64,000 nt of DNA from Neocallimastix lanati (nom. inval.) (GCA_016946835.1 JACVTC010000151.1:291001-355000); one strand, 5' to 3'. Positions 1 to 16,599 are shown, numbered from the stretch's first letter. The notes: generated by a model from the sequence alone, not told the origin. Made by a program: numbers and translations.

Positions 1-113
1 TAATTTTAATTATCCAGTCTTTTTTTGTGCAAAATAATTTAATAAATATTTAAAATATTTTATTTTTTCATAAATATCACAGATTATTATATATATATTT
101 ATTTGGGTGTGGG

Positions 114-221
114 GCATTTCGCCAAATTGCATTTCGCCAGGTTGCGTTTCGCCATTTTTTTTGAAAGCATGTGGCGTATTAAAAAAATGTGGCATTTCGC
201 CAAATTGCATTTCGCCAAATT
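114..221. repeat. 15-bp tandem repeat, GC-richer than its surroundings
   Basis: A 15-base unit, GCATTTCGCCAAATT, occurs three times in tandem at 114-158 (third copy degenerate) and twice at 192-221. About 33 bases separate the two groups. It ends some 25 bases before the point where malate dehydrogenase homology starts, so it sits at the pseudogene's 5' breakpoint. No protein or RNA function is visible. Confidence 0.75.
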
Positions 222-245
222 GAGAATTATTAAATAAATAAATAA

Positions 246-1111
246 ATTATCTCAAACCCAGTTAATTCTACCGTTCCAATTTGTGCTGAGGTATTCAAGA
301 CATATGGTTGCTACAACCCAATGAAGTAAGTATTTAATTATTAATTAATATTATAGGAGAAATTTAAGTTTATGTTAATAAAATAATAAATTTAAAATTA
401 AAGGTTATTTGGTGTTACCACTTTAGACGTTGTTCGTGCTAACACTTTTGTTTCAGAATGTAAGGGTCTTGATGTAACCAAGACTGATGTTACTGTTATA
501 GGTGGTCACTCTGGTACTACTATTATTCCACTTCTTTCTCAAGTAAGTTATTTTAAGAAGTTTTATTAAAAGCAAGATATAAATTGTTAATATTTCAATA
601 TGATAAATTTGTTTATATTTCAGGTGTTTCTTTTACTGATTCTCAAATTAAAAGCCTTACTCACCACATTCAATTTGGTGGTGATGAAGGTATTTTCATT
701 TGTGATAATTGATAAATAATATTAATTTATGAAATGTTATGTTATTGAACTAAAATGCAATTTAATGAAATATTAATATATAAATATATAGTTGTTAAGG
801 CTAAGAATGGTAAGGGTTCCGCTACTCTTTCTATGGCTTACGCTGGTGCTCGCTTTGTCGACAAGCTCTTACAAGCTATAGTCTTAAACAAGACTGTTAC
901 TGCATGTTCATATGTTGAAAGTCCAATTGCAAAGGCTGATGGAATCAGATTCTTCTCTTCAGCACTAAAAATCAGCAAAAAAGGTATACAAGAATATATT
1001 TCACTTGGTAAATTATCTGAATCCGAATAAAATCTTTTCAAAGAATGTATTCCACAACTTAAGGTTAACATTGAGAAGGGTGTTAACTTTGTTGCTCAAT
1101 CTAAGCTTTAA
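246..1111 (+). pseudogene. 5'-truncated malate dehydrogenase pseudogene
   Basis: Relic of a mitochondrial-type NAD malate dehydrogenase (malate to oxaloacetate). Homology starts at 246 with IISNPVNSTVPICAEVF. It continues through [15 protein letters not shown], the active-site His segment [42 protein letters not shown] and the C-terminal helix VNIEKGVNFVAQSKL, ending at TAA 1109-1111. Three introns remain: 326-403, about 543-623 and 690-791. The NAD-binding N-terminal third is missing; AT-rich sequence and a tandem repeat replace it. Exons 2 and 3 do not join in frame with canonical GT-AG sites (one base short). An in-frame TAA at 1028-1030 interrupts the C-terminal helix. Retained introns mean this is a decayed gene copy, not a processed pseudogene. 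Family identification is strong; loss of function is inferred from the three lesions. Confidence 0.88.
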
Positions 1112-1521
1112 ATTAAAAAATATAATTCGAGTATAAATAATTAAAAAAAAAAAAGAAAAAGAAAAGAAAAAAAGTTATTTTCTTTAACATATAAATTTAT
1201 TGAGGTAATATCTATTTAATTTCTTTTTTTCTTAAAAAAAGATAAAAATAATTAAAGAAAATAAATTCTTAATATTTTTATTATTAAAAAAAGTATTTAA
1301 AAATTTTAATAAAGTGGTAGTATTAAAATAACTAAAACATATTATAAAAAAATTTAGAATAAAAAATAAAAAATAAGCATTAAAATGTTAAAGAAAATGT
1401 ACAATTAATTTATAAAACTCATAATTTATACTTCTATCTAAAATTTATATTATTTATTTTATATATAAAATATAGTAAAAGAATAAAATAAATAATTAAC
1501 AAAAATAAAAAATAAAATAAA

Positions 1522-1594
<73 letters not shown>

Positions 1595-2237
1595 TATATT
1601 TTTAATTTTTTAATTATTTGTACCAAATATTAAAAATTTTATTTTATTTTATTTTACTTTATTTTATTATATTATATTTAATTTTATTTTATTTTATTTA
1701 ATTTTGTAATATTATATAAATTTATTTTAAATATTAACTTAAATACTTATAAGTATTTTCTTTTTAATAAATATAGCTTTACTTTATATTTTATATTTTC
1801 GTCGTTTTAATAAATAAAAAAATAAATATAAATACCAATTAATAATAAATAAGGTCTTTATGTATATTTGATTAACTGATTTTACATATTATATATATAT
1901 TAAATAATAAAATAAAATTTAAAATGAAATTATATAAATAGATAAATAAAAAATTATAACAAGTAAAATTAATAAATAAATATAAAAATATATATTTAAT
2001 CATCTAATTATCTATTATTCTAATGTTCTAATGTTCTATAAATTGAATAAAAGTATGTTTATTTAAATAAAATACATTCTATAACTTTAGTATTATTAAG
2101 AAAAAATTTATATAATGAATAATAAAATAATCAAATTAGTTTTATTTTTTTATTTACATTGAATTAATTTAATATAAATATATGTATATTTACCTTTAGA
2201 GGTTAATGGTATATTTATTATTTATATTTTATTAGGC
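1112..2237. other. AT-rich intergenic DNA
   Basis: No coding signal on either strand. It holds a (TTA)n microsatellite at about 1522-1593 and a degenerate ATTTT array at about 1637-1710. The right part is probably the 3' flank of the minus-strand zinc-finger gene. Confidence 0.7.
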
Positions 2238-4319
2238 TTACATATTAGGTTGAGAAATATGATTATTACCATTATTTATTGATAATGAATTTATGGATGA
2301 TATTATTTTATTATTTTGTATTATTTCATCTTTATTGTTATTACAATTTGTATTAATATTCTTTTTTAAAGAATTATTAGCTTTATTATTATTTTTATTT
2401 CCTTTTCCATTATTTGAATTTTTATTTTTGTTATTAAAATTCTTCATCATTGGTCCTCTTCTATGAACCATAGAATCATGTCGATATAAATCATATTTTC
2501 TTGTAAAGTTTATACCACAATCACAATGATATGGTCTTAATTGAAGATGAACACTTGAATAATGAGATCGGCAATTATATTTTCTTTGAAATGCTGATGT
2601 ACATCCAGGATAAGAGCAAAGATACTTTCTAGCATTTGGATCGTTAGAAGGTTGAAGATGAAAAAAACGAATACCATTGATTAAATCATGTTGAGTAATT
2701 TTTTCCTGTTTATTTTTATTTGATTGTTTAGAAGATTTTGAATTTGTTGAATCATTTGATTTAGTCTTATTTAGGTTTTTAATAGGCAGTTTGTCTACTA
2801 TTTTATTTATTTATAAAAAAAAATATATATATATATATATATAAATAATTTAAATAAATAAATAAATATATATAATAATATTATTTTTAAATTTTTTTTT
2901 TTTTATTGTATATATGTATATATTATTGAAAACATTATATTATATTAAAATATTAATCACAATAGTAACTTTTAGAATTTGAAAATAAGGATGGTGTTAA
3001 ATTATTAATATTTTCTGTTTTACATTTTATTTTTCTAAATGGAATATGCGTAAAAGTTGTGTTATTAATAGTTGTTTCATTTTTAATAACATTTTGAGGT
3101 ATAATTAATTCATTTGAATTATGAATATACATATTATTGTTATTAATATTATTTATAGAAAGATTACACGTATTTTGATTTTGTAAATAAATTTTATTTA
3201 TAAATGCTTCATTTTGATTTAATGAATTAAAATTATTATTAGGACTGGTCTCATTAACAATATTTTCTCTTTTCCTTTTATTATTTCTTCCTTTTTTTTC
3301 TATTTGATCTTGGTCCTCCATTTTTATGTCATTATTCATCTCAATCTCTCGAAATTTTTCTTCTATTTTCATTTTGTTATCATTTATCTATTTAATATAT
3401 TAATAAAAATCATTTAATATAATAATAAATTAAAGCATATTATTAATATATATATTAATATTAAATTTATATCAAATATAAGCACATGAAATAAATATTT
3501 TTTCTCATTACCGTATAATTATTACATTCTTTATTATTATTGTCTTTATTGTTAATATTTATATCATTTTTCATATAGTGTAATGTATTATTTTCAAAAC
3601 AAGATTCATAATTACGGTTTATTATATGCTTATTATTATTATAATAAATTTTGGAATTCTTATTTCTTCTGTCACAATGTGATTTATGTCGTTTTACTCC
3701 ATTGCGTATTGGGTAATATCCACAGCAATAGCACTCGGTTTCGCTATTACAACTACTATCACTATCACTACCATCATCATAACTCATGTTATCTAAATCT
3801 TTTTCTGTTAGCTCATCGTCATTTGATTTTTTATTACTTATTAAAGATGAATGCCCAATTGAAAAAAATAAAATAGAAGCAGCTTTAATAATGTTTTCTT
3901 CTGTTGAAGGATATGCTTCGGTTAATAGAGAAACATCTTTTGAATTTGGATTTTTAATATTCTTTGATACAGCAGATATAAATCTTTTCATAATAATTTT
4001 TTCAGAAAGATTATCATTTATTGAAATATCGTCTATAATATTAACTTTTGACTATAAAAATATACATATATAGTATTAATCAGTATTTTTTTTATCATAT
4101 ATAATATTAATCAATATTTTTTTTATCATATATAATATTAATCGGTATTTTTTTTTTAATCATTTTAAAATTAATATATTAATAATAATAGTTTAATTAA
4201 ATGATATTTACCTTTGTTAATACATCATCATTATTTAATTCTTCTTTTATAAAATAATCCTTTTGAAAATGACTTTTAGTATGTGAAGGTAATATGTCTG
4301 GATATAAAGAATAATTCAT
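2238..4319 (-). CDS. C2H2 zinc-finger protein, probable transcription factor
   Basis: Exons on the minus strand: 4319-4212, 4051-3512, 3387 to about 2961, 2797-2238; about 544 aa. The first three joins are phase-exact. The third donor is ambiguous (exon ending at 2961 or 2970; both keep frame). Two C-terminal zinc fingers are clear. The first, YLCSYPGCTSAFQRKYNCRS then HYSSVH (about residues 416-441), is C-x4-C-x12-H-x4-H. The second, YHCDCGINFTRKYDLYRH then DSMVH (about 447-469), is C-x-C-x12-H-x4-H. Paired C-terminal fingers with a basic tail suggest a nuclear DNA-binding protein. Exon 2 has an acidic Ser/Asp stretch followed by a second Cys/His cluster, CYCCGYYPIRNGVKRHKSHC, which may bind metal. 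The rest is Asn/Lys-rich and probably disordered. Start ATG 4319-4317 opens a 36-codon first exon; no closer family is recognised and target genes cannot be told. Confidence 0.85.
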
Positions 4320-4889
4320 GATTTATTTTTAAATTAACTATCACTTTTTATGTTGGTATATTTTATTTTTAATTTTTTTATAATTCAATATATATAAATT
4401 TATAATCAATATAAATTTTCAGTTTTATTTTATTTATTTATATTAATTGTTTTATCCCTAATAATATTCTTTTCTTTATTAATAAATCCGAATATTAAGA
4501 TCCCAGCTTTATTATTGATATTAACAAATACAAGTATTTTTTTATTGATAAATACTTTCATATATGTTAGTAGGTTATTAAATATTTATTGTTATTTTTT
4601 TTTTTTTTTGTTTGTTCCTTTGATTGTTTCAATTAAAGCAAAAATATTTTATGTTTTGAATATGATGTTTTTTTTTTAGTACATTAATAATAATATTTAT
4701 GTTAAGAATAAGATTAACTAAACGCACAAAAAATAAATCTAGAATTAAAAAAAAAAATAATAATAAAGATAAAAATAAATATATATATATATATATAACG
4801 AAATAAAAAATAAAAATGAAATGGAATAAATAAATAAAATAAAATAAAAAGAAATGAGAAAATATATATATATATATATATAAAGAGAG

Positions 4890-4931
<42 letters not shown>

Positions 4932-6214
4932 AGAAGTCAAAAACAGAAGAAGAAGAAAAAGAAAAAAAATCGATTATTTCAATTTTAAAAAAAAAATATT
5001 AACATATTATTATCAACATAAATATATTCTATAATAAATTATATTTATAATTATTTTTTATATAATATTGAATCATCTAAATACAGGAAACATTAATATT
5101 AATAGTAGTAGTTAGTCGTTAACTTTTTTTTATGTTTTTTGTTTTTATTGATCCTTTTCGTTAAAAAATAATTAACTTTAAAACTTTAAATTTGATTCAT
5201 AATGAAATTTAAAGTATTATATATCAAAAGTATAAAATAATATATATTGTTTTAAATTATTTTAATAACTTTTATTTAAATATAAAAAAGTTTAAATTTT
5301 CAAGTGTAAACATTTTTATTCATTATTTAATAACATTATAGTTACAAATTTTATATAAAAATAAAATTACATTCATGAAAAAAAAAAAAGTATTTTACTT
5401 CTTCATAATCAAAATGAAAAGTTGTTTGTTTTATCAAAGTTTATTTTATAAAAAAAAGGTTAAAAGTTTTAAATAAACATTAGATTTCTCAAATTTTCAA
5501 AAAAATAATATTAATAATAAATAAATACGAATACTTATTAATGAAATTTGAAAAAAAAAAAAAAAAAAAATTTTTTTAAAATATTTTTTTACTGCTTTAA
5601 TAAATAACATTTGGCAAAAAAAAAGTTAATTTCCAAATAAAAAGAATATGAAAGCTTTTTTTTTTTTTATTTTATTTTATTATATAACCAAGGTTCTAAA
5701 ATTTATATTCTTTCCTCAAAAATTATTTTAAAAATATTTTTATCCTTTCTATATATAATAAAGTTGTATAAATAAATAATTTTTTTAATATATATATATA
5801 TAATTTGAGCTATTAATATAATTATTAAAAATAATTATTATAAGTTTTAATTAATAAATATAATAATTTAAACAAAAAAGTATATATTTTTTTTGAAATA
5901 TTAATATTTTAACAAAAAATTTTTTCATAATTCTTATAAATAATTATCTTGAAAATTTTTTAAAATTTTATGACATTTATAGTTATTCTTTTAAAAAAAT
6001 ATTTAAAAATATTATTAATTTCTTTTTGTTTTATTCTATTGTTATTATTTAAATTATGTAAAATTTAGTAAAAATTAAATATATATATACTTTTACTTTA
6101 ACTGTTTTTTTATTTATTTAAAAAATGTATTTTATTTTCTGATCCTTTTTTTTTTTTTTAATAATAAAAATTTATTAGTAGTTAATAATACATAATATCC
6201 AAAAAATAAAATAA

Positions 6215-6245
<31 letters not shown>

Positions 6246-7649
6246 TAAAAATAAAAATAAAAAAATAAAAAAAAAAAAAATTATTATTGTATTTATTTAG
6301 TATTATATTAATTATGTTCAAAAAATAATAAAAAATAATTAACTTCGATATTGAATATATTTATAATATCCATAATTATTATATTCATTTTTACATTTTT
6401 TAAATAATTATACTTTTTTTATTAATAATATAATAAATAAAACATAATAAATCAATATTTAAAAACCTTAAAATTTAAAAAAAAAAAAAAAAAATTAAAG
6501 TAGATATATGTAATTTAAAAAATATATAGTTATGATATTTAAATAGTTTAATCTAAATTTAAAAATAGCTAATTTCGCAAAAAATACTAATAAAAAAAAA
6601 AATATTAACAATAAACAATCCACAAAATTTATTAAATAACATATTTTAAAATGATCAATATGTTTTGTTGTTGAGAAATTTAAAATTATTGTATAATTAA
6701 ATTATATGATTATATTAATAGTAATTTTTCGATAATAAATTATACTTCCTTCAGTATTTAAATATTAAAAATCAGAAATAAAATAAATATGCATATGTGA
6801 AACTAATTTAAAAGATTTTTTTTTATTTTTGTTTTATTTGAAATTTTGAGTTATTAAATAAAACTTGCAATAGATATTATGATTATATTCAAGCAATAAT
6901 ATCATTTCTCTTTTCCATGATAAATATAAAGCTGAATAACATTAAAAAATTAAAAAAATAACTTCAAAAAAAAAAAAGTTTAAAAGTATTTTATTTTTAT
7001 TTATACATATATAAAATTAATAGATATATATCAATTAATTATATGTTATTTGTTATTATATTATAATATACTTTTATTTTATTATTATTAATGTATTAAA
7101 TGTTTGTCATACTTTGCATTAATTTTATATTTTTTATTTAATCTGTACTTTATGTATAATTTCCTCCTTTTATTATTATTTTTTTTTTATATAATTGTAT
7201 TTTATATATTAATAAAAAAAAATTAATAATGATTATTTAATAATTAATTGTTAAAACTTTTTGTTTTTTAAAACATGTAAGGAAATTTTAAATAATTTTA
7301 TTTTATATAAAATATTAATTTATATTTATATTTATATTAAAAATAACTTAATCATTAAGATTATAAAATCTTAAAATAATAATCTCATTTTGGCCCGCAT
7401 CGTACTATATTAAATTATTTTAAATTTTAAATAATATATTTACCTATTATTAATGAAAAAATGAGTTTTACGATAATAAAATAATAAATAATTTTTAATT
7501 TTTTTTAATTGTATAGACTGATTTTATGTATAATTTTTATATTTACTTCAATAAATGTTATACCGTTTTTCTTAGTTAATTTTTATATATAAAAATGAAT
7601 AAATTTAATTTTATATAATATTTTAATATTTTAATAATTTTAATTTTTT

Positions 7650-7741
<92 letters not shown>

Positions 7742-7808
7742 TAACAACAATAGTTCAATAGTATCAATAAATATATATTTTATTAGATTAAGATAAAAAA
7801 AATCGACC
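4320..7808. other. 3.5-kb AT desert between divergent genes
   Basis: No supported gene. A 40-base A run lies at 4890-4929, with further A/T runs and short AT microsatellites. The sequence should contain the promoters of the divergently transcribed zinc-finger and coiled-coil genes, but no specific element can be read in such biased composition. Confidence 0.7.
7651..7740. repeat. (TAA)n microsatellite
   Basis: About 30 uninterrupted TAA units roughly 70 bases upstream of the coiled-coil gene's start codon, so likely in its 5' flank or leader. Confidence 0.9.
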
Positions 7809-9062
7809 ATGCCATATTCTATTCCCTCTTCTTCTGCTTCTTCATTTTCTGATTATTCAGATATTGAAAATGATTACCCTAATTTATCAAATTTATCAGC
7901 AACAAAACTTGGTAAAAGAAGAAGAAGCTTTCATAATGATAAAAAAGCAACTCTAAAAAAAAAATTGAGATTAAAAAAGAGACGTTCCCTTTTTAATTTT
8001 TTCTTCAAATGCAGTAATTGCGATGAATATCAGAAAATTGTCCTTGAACAAGATATAGAAAACGAAAAACTTAAAAAAGAATTAGATTTATTAGATGAAA
8101 ATATTAAAGATGTTAAGGATCAATTAACTTCTGCTGAACAAGTTAATACAGTTCTAAAAGAGAAAATTGGTTTACTTCATCAAATGAATGATAATCTAAA
8201 ATTTGAAAAAGAAAGTGAAAAAAATAAAATTAATGTTAAAATGAATGAACAAGAAAGTTTAAATGATACTTTAATTTTAGCTAATGAAAAATTGAGAGAA
8301 GATATTAAAAAACAAGCATTAAAAATAGAATGTTTAGAAAAATGCAAAATAACTCTTCAAGAAACAGTTAATGAATATTATAATAAAATATTAAAATTAA
8401 ATGTTATTTACAAAAACAAACAATCTGAAGCCAATAAAAAAGATAATGAAAATAAATCTTTTAATGCAAATAGTGAAGATAAACCTAATAATGCAACAGA
8501 ATTAAATGTTGATCCAAAAGAATATATTGAACAACTAACAAATGAAACATTAGAACAAAGAAAAACTATTCAATCACATCAAATTCTTATTTCTGAACTT
8601 GAAGAATCTGAAAAAGTTAAAAATGCTATGCTTGAAAGTGAGGAAAACAAAAATAAAATTTATGTTGATCAATTAAATTCTACTATTGCTAAGCAAAAGG
8701 AAAGAATTGAAGAATTAGAAAAAACTATTGAAAGACAAATTAGTGTTATTCAAGATTTAGAAAAGTCATTGAAATTGGCAAATTCTACTATCGAAAAGAA
8801 TAAATCAATGAGTATTAATAGTATTACTGGACTAAGTCGTAGCAAAAGAAGAAGAACAATTGGTAGTGTTGGTAGTTCTTCTATATTAGATATGAGTAAA
8901 GAAGCTCCGTACCTCAAATTAGTTGTTAAGGCTCAAGAAGAACAAATTCGTATATTGACTGAACAACATGAAAAAGATAAAATGAAGATAGCTGAATATC
9001 AATCGCAAAGAAAAGAACATCTTCGTTTGATTAATTCATTATTAGAAAAAGCCAAAGTTTAG
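7809..9062 (+). CDS. coiled-coil protein with basic clusters, unknown function
   Basis: Single-exon frame of 417 codons, far denser in G/C than its flanks. Residues 1-33 are Ser/Asp-rich. Residues 35-60 hold a strongly basic stretch (KRRRS, KKKLRLKKRRS) that resembles a nuclear localisation or nucleic-acid-binding segment, followed by a Cys pair, CSNC, near 68-71. From about residue 75 to 325 the sequence is a continuous Glu/Lys/Leu heptad pattern typical of a long coiled coil. A second basic patch, SRSKRRRTIG, follows, then a short C-terminal coiled coil (about 365-415). The start is the first ATG in frame, with TAA-repeat and poly-A sequence upstream. No enzyme motif or named family is recognised; a structural or scaffold role is only a guess. 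Confidence 0.85.
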   Translation: MPYSIPSSSASSFSDYSDIENDYPNLSNLSATKLGKRRRSFHNDKKATLKKKLRLKKRRSLFNFFFKCSNCDEYQKIVLEQDIENEKLKKELDLLDENIKDVKDQLTSAEQVNTVLKEKIGLLHQMNDNLKFEKESEKNKINVKMNEQESLNDTLILANEKLREDIKKQALKIECLEKCKITLQETVNEYYNKILKLNVIYKNKQSEANKKDNENKSFNANSEDKPNNATELNVDPKEYIEQLTNETLEQRKTIQSHQILISELEESEKVKNAMLESEENKNKIYVDQLNSTIAKQKERIEELEKTIERQISVIQDLEKSLKLANSTIEKNKSMSINSITGLSRSKRRRTIGSVGSSSILDMSKEAPYLKLVVKAQEEQIRILTEQHEKDKMKIAEYQSQRKEHLRLINSLLEKAKV

Positions 9063-9079
9063 GAAAGAAGAAGAAAAAG

Positions 9080-9110
<31 letters not shown>

Positions 9111-9130
9111 TTTTTTTTCATTTTAATAAT

Positions 9131-12637
<3,507 letters not shown>

Positions 12638-15019
12638 CTATTTCTGTTTGGTTTTTTCTACATCGATAAATGCTGAATCCATTTCTTCAAGTGGAATTCC
12701 CTTTGTTTCACGAACGAATAGTATAGTATAGAATAACGAAATAAAGCAACAGAATGCTAGGAAGAGATTACTCGTTGCAAGGGAAATTTCAAAATTTTGA
12801 GTAATTAATAAGAAAAACGTATCAATTAAAGCAAACAAAGACCTATTTAATAATCATAATTAAAAATAAGTTTAAATGTAAAATAAAATAATAATAATAA
12901 TAATAATAATTATAATAATAATAATAATAATAAACATATATATATTGAATTAATTATTTTTAGGAAAATTTTACCAATTAGCAAAAGAACATAATGAAGT
13001 AGCTTTTGATCTTACTCTCATTGGAAACGCTTCACTATGATATATTATAAAAGAAATTAAATAATTAATGAATGTACATTTATATTATTATTATTATTAT
13101 TATGATTTTTAAATTAAAGTTATTATCACTTAATTATTATTTAATTATTATTATTTTAATACTATATTTTTAAATATTAATTTTTGTAATTATTTACCTT
13201 TGATATACCCAAACAACAGGTCCCCATGATGTTGCAAATGAAAAAATAAACAATAAAACGCAAATGACAGATGCCCAAATGGCAATTTTTATCAATAATT
13301 CTGAATTTTGATTACTATCTAAAATAGTTGCAGCTACAGATAACAATGTTAGGGATACTGTCATTCCAATACTTCCAACTATTAATATCATTTTTCTTCC
13401 TATTTTATCAATAAACCAAAAGGTTGGTAAAGTACCAATAACATTTACAACAACATTTAGATAACTTAAATAAGCTGTTTGATTATATGTCATATCATTA
13501 AAGAGTTTTAACAATAATTTACTATGATTTAAAATTTCTTTTTTATTTTCAAGAGTATTTAATAAGAATTTTGTGTAACTACCAAGAACAATATTAATAC
13601 CAGTTAATTGTTGTAAAGCTTGAAGTCCCATAACCATCAATACTCTTTTCAACATTTCCTTTGTAAATATTTCACTATAGCCAGTTGAATGTTCATGTCT
13701 TTCAATTTCAAGTGATTTTTTCATATTTTGGAATTCTGTTTGAATTTCTGGATCACGTGTAGATGACATACCACGTAACTTTGAAACAATTCTTAAAGCT
13801 TCATCATCTCTTTCTTGCCAAATATAATATCTTGGTGAGTAAGGTAAAAAGAACATCATAATCTAAATAAATATATATATTTACGATTTAATTATACATT
13901 AATTATATATATATGGTTATATTTTTGTACATTATAAAATTATTGATAATATGATACTCATATACAAATTATATAAAAAAATTAATTTATTTTACCAATA
14001 ATAAGAATCCTGGAACAACTTGAATACCGAGGATAACTCTCCATTGTACATTACTATCATTTTTGAGCCAATTTTCAATAAAGAATCTTACAATATATGC
14101 TGTAAGAATACCAACAGTAATCATTAATTGATATAACGTAATTAATTTTCCTCTTTTTTCAGCTGGTGCTGTTTCTGCGATATACATTGGGCATACAGTT
14201 GAGAGAATACCAACACCAATACCCATAATAACCCTTGAGAAATAAAAAAGTGGAATACCTTCGACAACACCCTATTTAATAAAATTTTGTTAAAAATTAG
14301 TATTTACTTATAAATTCTTATTTATTTATTTTTAATTTATTAATTATATATCATTTCTTATATCGTAATCTTTATATAAATATATTAAATAATCACAGCA
14401 AAAAGACTTCCAAAACCAAAGAAAGCTGCACCAAATAATATACTTCTTTTACGACCAAAGAAATCTTAAAAGATTTTGAAATTATTTATATTTATATATT
14501 TTATTTATTTATTAAATATTTATTATGTAATTATTGCTTACTATTTATTATATATTATAATAATATTAAAATTATTTTAATTAATTATAAATATTTACCA
14601 CATGTTCTTGGTACAATGAAAGTTCCTATTACACAACCAATACTAAACATGGACATTAATAAATAGTTTATGATATTGTTTTTTTCACTGTATTTAAGTG
14701 TTAACATTTCACCTTCAACTATAAATTTTTTATCGTATAAAGTAGTAAAATCCATCTTAAAAGCAGTGAAATTTTTAATGGACCTATTATTTTATATTAT
14801 AGTTTTGTAAATTATTACAATTTATTTTCATATTTATTTATATTTATATATATATATATTTTAAATTATATAGCTACTGTTAGTATAAATTTATTTAATG
14901 TTCTCATTTTATTTTAATACTTACTCTAAAATACCAACTTCATAACCAAATTGGAAACCTCCAAGTGATGCCACAAGAGCAACAAAATACATAAATAAAT
15001 TTTTTTTATCAATAAACAT
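12638..15019 (-). CDS. sugar transporter, MFS sugar porter family
   Basis: Seven exons on the minus strand: 15019-14925, 14783-14599, 14464-14397, 14271-13996, 13862-13198, 13034-12975, 12842-12638. All joins are phase-consistent, giving 517 aa. This is the usual length for a 12-helix plasma-membrane hexose transporter. Sugar-porter signatures appear in order: SLGGFQFGYEVGIL in helix 1, FFGRKRS, RVIMGIGVGILS, PAEKRGKL, PYSPRYY (PESPR-like), QQLTGINIVLGSY in helix 7, IDKIGRKM, SWGPVVWVYQSEAFPMRVRS and RETKGIPLEEMD. QQLTGIN and GPVVWVYQSE belong to the substrate path in characterised hexose porters. Exact substrate and direction cannot be read from sequence. The exon 3 donor appears to be GTGATT, not GTAAG. 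In a plant-fibre-degrading fungus such a porter would import hydrolysis sugars; that is context inference. Confidence 0.94.
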
Positions 15020-16004
15020 TTTTGATTTAAATTATTTATTTACTGATTTATTTTATTTGGTTTATTTTATTTTTATTATTATTATATTCTTTGGATTTTC
15101 TAAAATTATAATAAAAGGAATAAGAAATGAAAAATTCAATATAATGGATATATAAGTATTAATTTATAAGCTTTATTCAATTTAATCTTAATTATTATTA
15201 TATTATTACAAATTAATTTATTATTTATTTATTTTTTTACAAATGCAGTTGGCTTTAATAATTCTTTTCTAAATAGATTTTTTATTATATTTGTATTTTT
15301 TTATGAAGAAAATTTTTTCTTTACAATATTATGTCTTTTTTTTTTTTTCTACTTAGAAAAAAAATAAAATTTATAATGATTAATTAATGATATCTTAAGT
15401 AATTTTTATTAATTACTATTTTATCTTTAAGACTTTTATTTATTTATTCCTTTCAATTAATGTTGTAAATAAGTCGAACAAACATTATTCTTTTTTTTTT
15501 TTTTTAATTGTTAAAAAAAATATACATATAATTATTATACATATACATATATATATTTAAAATTTTTAAATTCTAAGAAAGTTTATGAACAATCTTAAAA
15601 CTTAATCTTTTTATTTATTTTTATTATTTGTTTTAACAAAAAATATATATATATATTATTATTATTATTTTTATTATGTTTATTTTTTTTTTTTTTTTTT
15701 TTATTTGAAAATGAATTTATTTTAATATTTCCTTTTTTTAATAATATTTTCTAATTATAATTATAAAAATAATAATTATAATAGCAATAATATTAAAATC
15801 CTAATTGGTATTTAAAAATTATTGATATATAATAATGTTATAAATTATAATTTAAAATAAAAGATACATAAGTTAATAATTTTAAACTTGTACTACATTA
15901 TAACATACGGGTGACAAATATAACTTAAAGAATTTCAAGAATAGAATAATTAATATGTTCTAAATAAAAAAAATTGTAAACTTTTTAATAATCATTGAAA
16001 TTGT
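15020..16004. other. AT-rich promoter-side flank of the sugar transporter
   Basis: Upstream region of the minus-strand transporter, with T runs near 15335, 15491 and 15683. No gene or recognisable regulatory motif. Ends at the start of the TAAAA array. Confidence 0.65.
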
Positions 16005-16030
16005 TAAATAAAATAAAATAAAATAAAATA

Positions 16031-16068
16031 AATAGTAGAAATATTAATATAAAGTACAGATTGAATAA
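16031..16068 (+). repeat. 38-base array-associated motif, copy 1
   Basis: Begins AATAGTAGAAATATTAATAT and ends with AAAGTACAGATTGAATAA. Embedded in the TAAAA array. Identical core to the copies at 16600 and 16832. Confidence 0.85.
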
Positions 16069-16599
16069 AATAAAATAAAATAAAATAAAATAAAATAAAA
16101 TAAAATAAAATAAAATAAAATAAAATAAAATAAAATAAAATAAAATAAAATAAAATAAATAAAATAAAATAAAATAAAATAAAATAAAATAAAATAAAAT
16201 AAAATAAAATAAAATAAAATAAAATAAAATAAATAAAATAAAATAAAATAAAATAAAATAAAATAAAATAAAATAAAATAAAATAAAATAAAATAAAATA
16301 AAATAAAATAAATAAAATAAAATAAAATAAAATAAAATAAAATAAAATAAAATAAAATAAAATAAAATAAAATAAAATAAAATAAAATAAAATAAAATAA
16401 AATAAAATAAAATAAAATAAAATAAAATAAAATAAAATAAAATAAAATAAAATAAAATAAAATAAAATAAAATAAAATAAAATAAAATAAAATAAAATAA
16501 AATAAAATAAAATAAAATAAAATAAAATAAAATAAAATAAAATAAAATAAAATAAAATAAAATAAAATAAAATAAAATAAAATAAAATAAAATAAAATA

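Noticed and set aside
755-1030. Stand-alone small gene starting at ATG 755
   Set aside because: The ATG lies inside intron 3 of the malate dehydrogenase relic; homology starts only at 792 and continues past the stop.
3583-4073. Two plus-strand frames of about 95 codons
   Set aside because: They lie opposite exon 2 of the zinc-finger gene, whose joins to exons 1 and 3 are exact.
4890-4929. A40 run as a LINE tail
   Set aside because: No AGTCT/AGACT tail motif and no flanking duplication, so slippage is the simpler origin.
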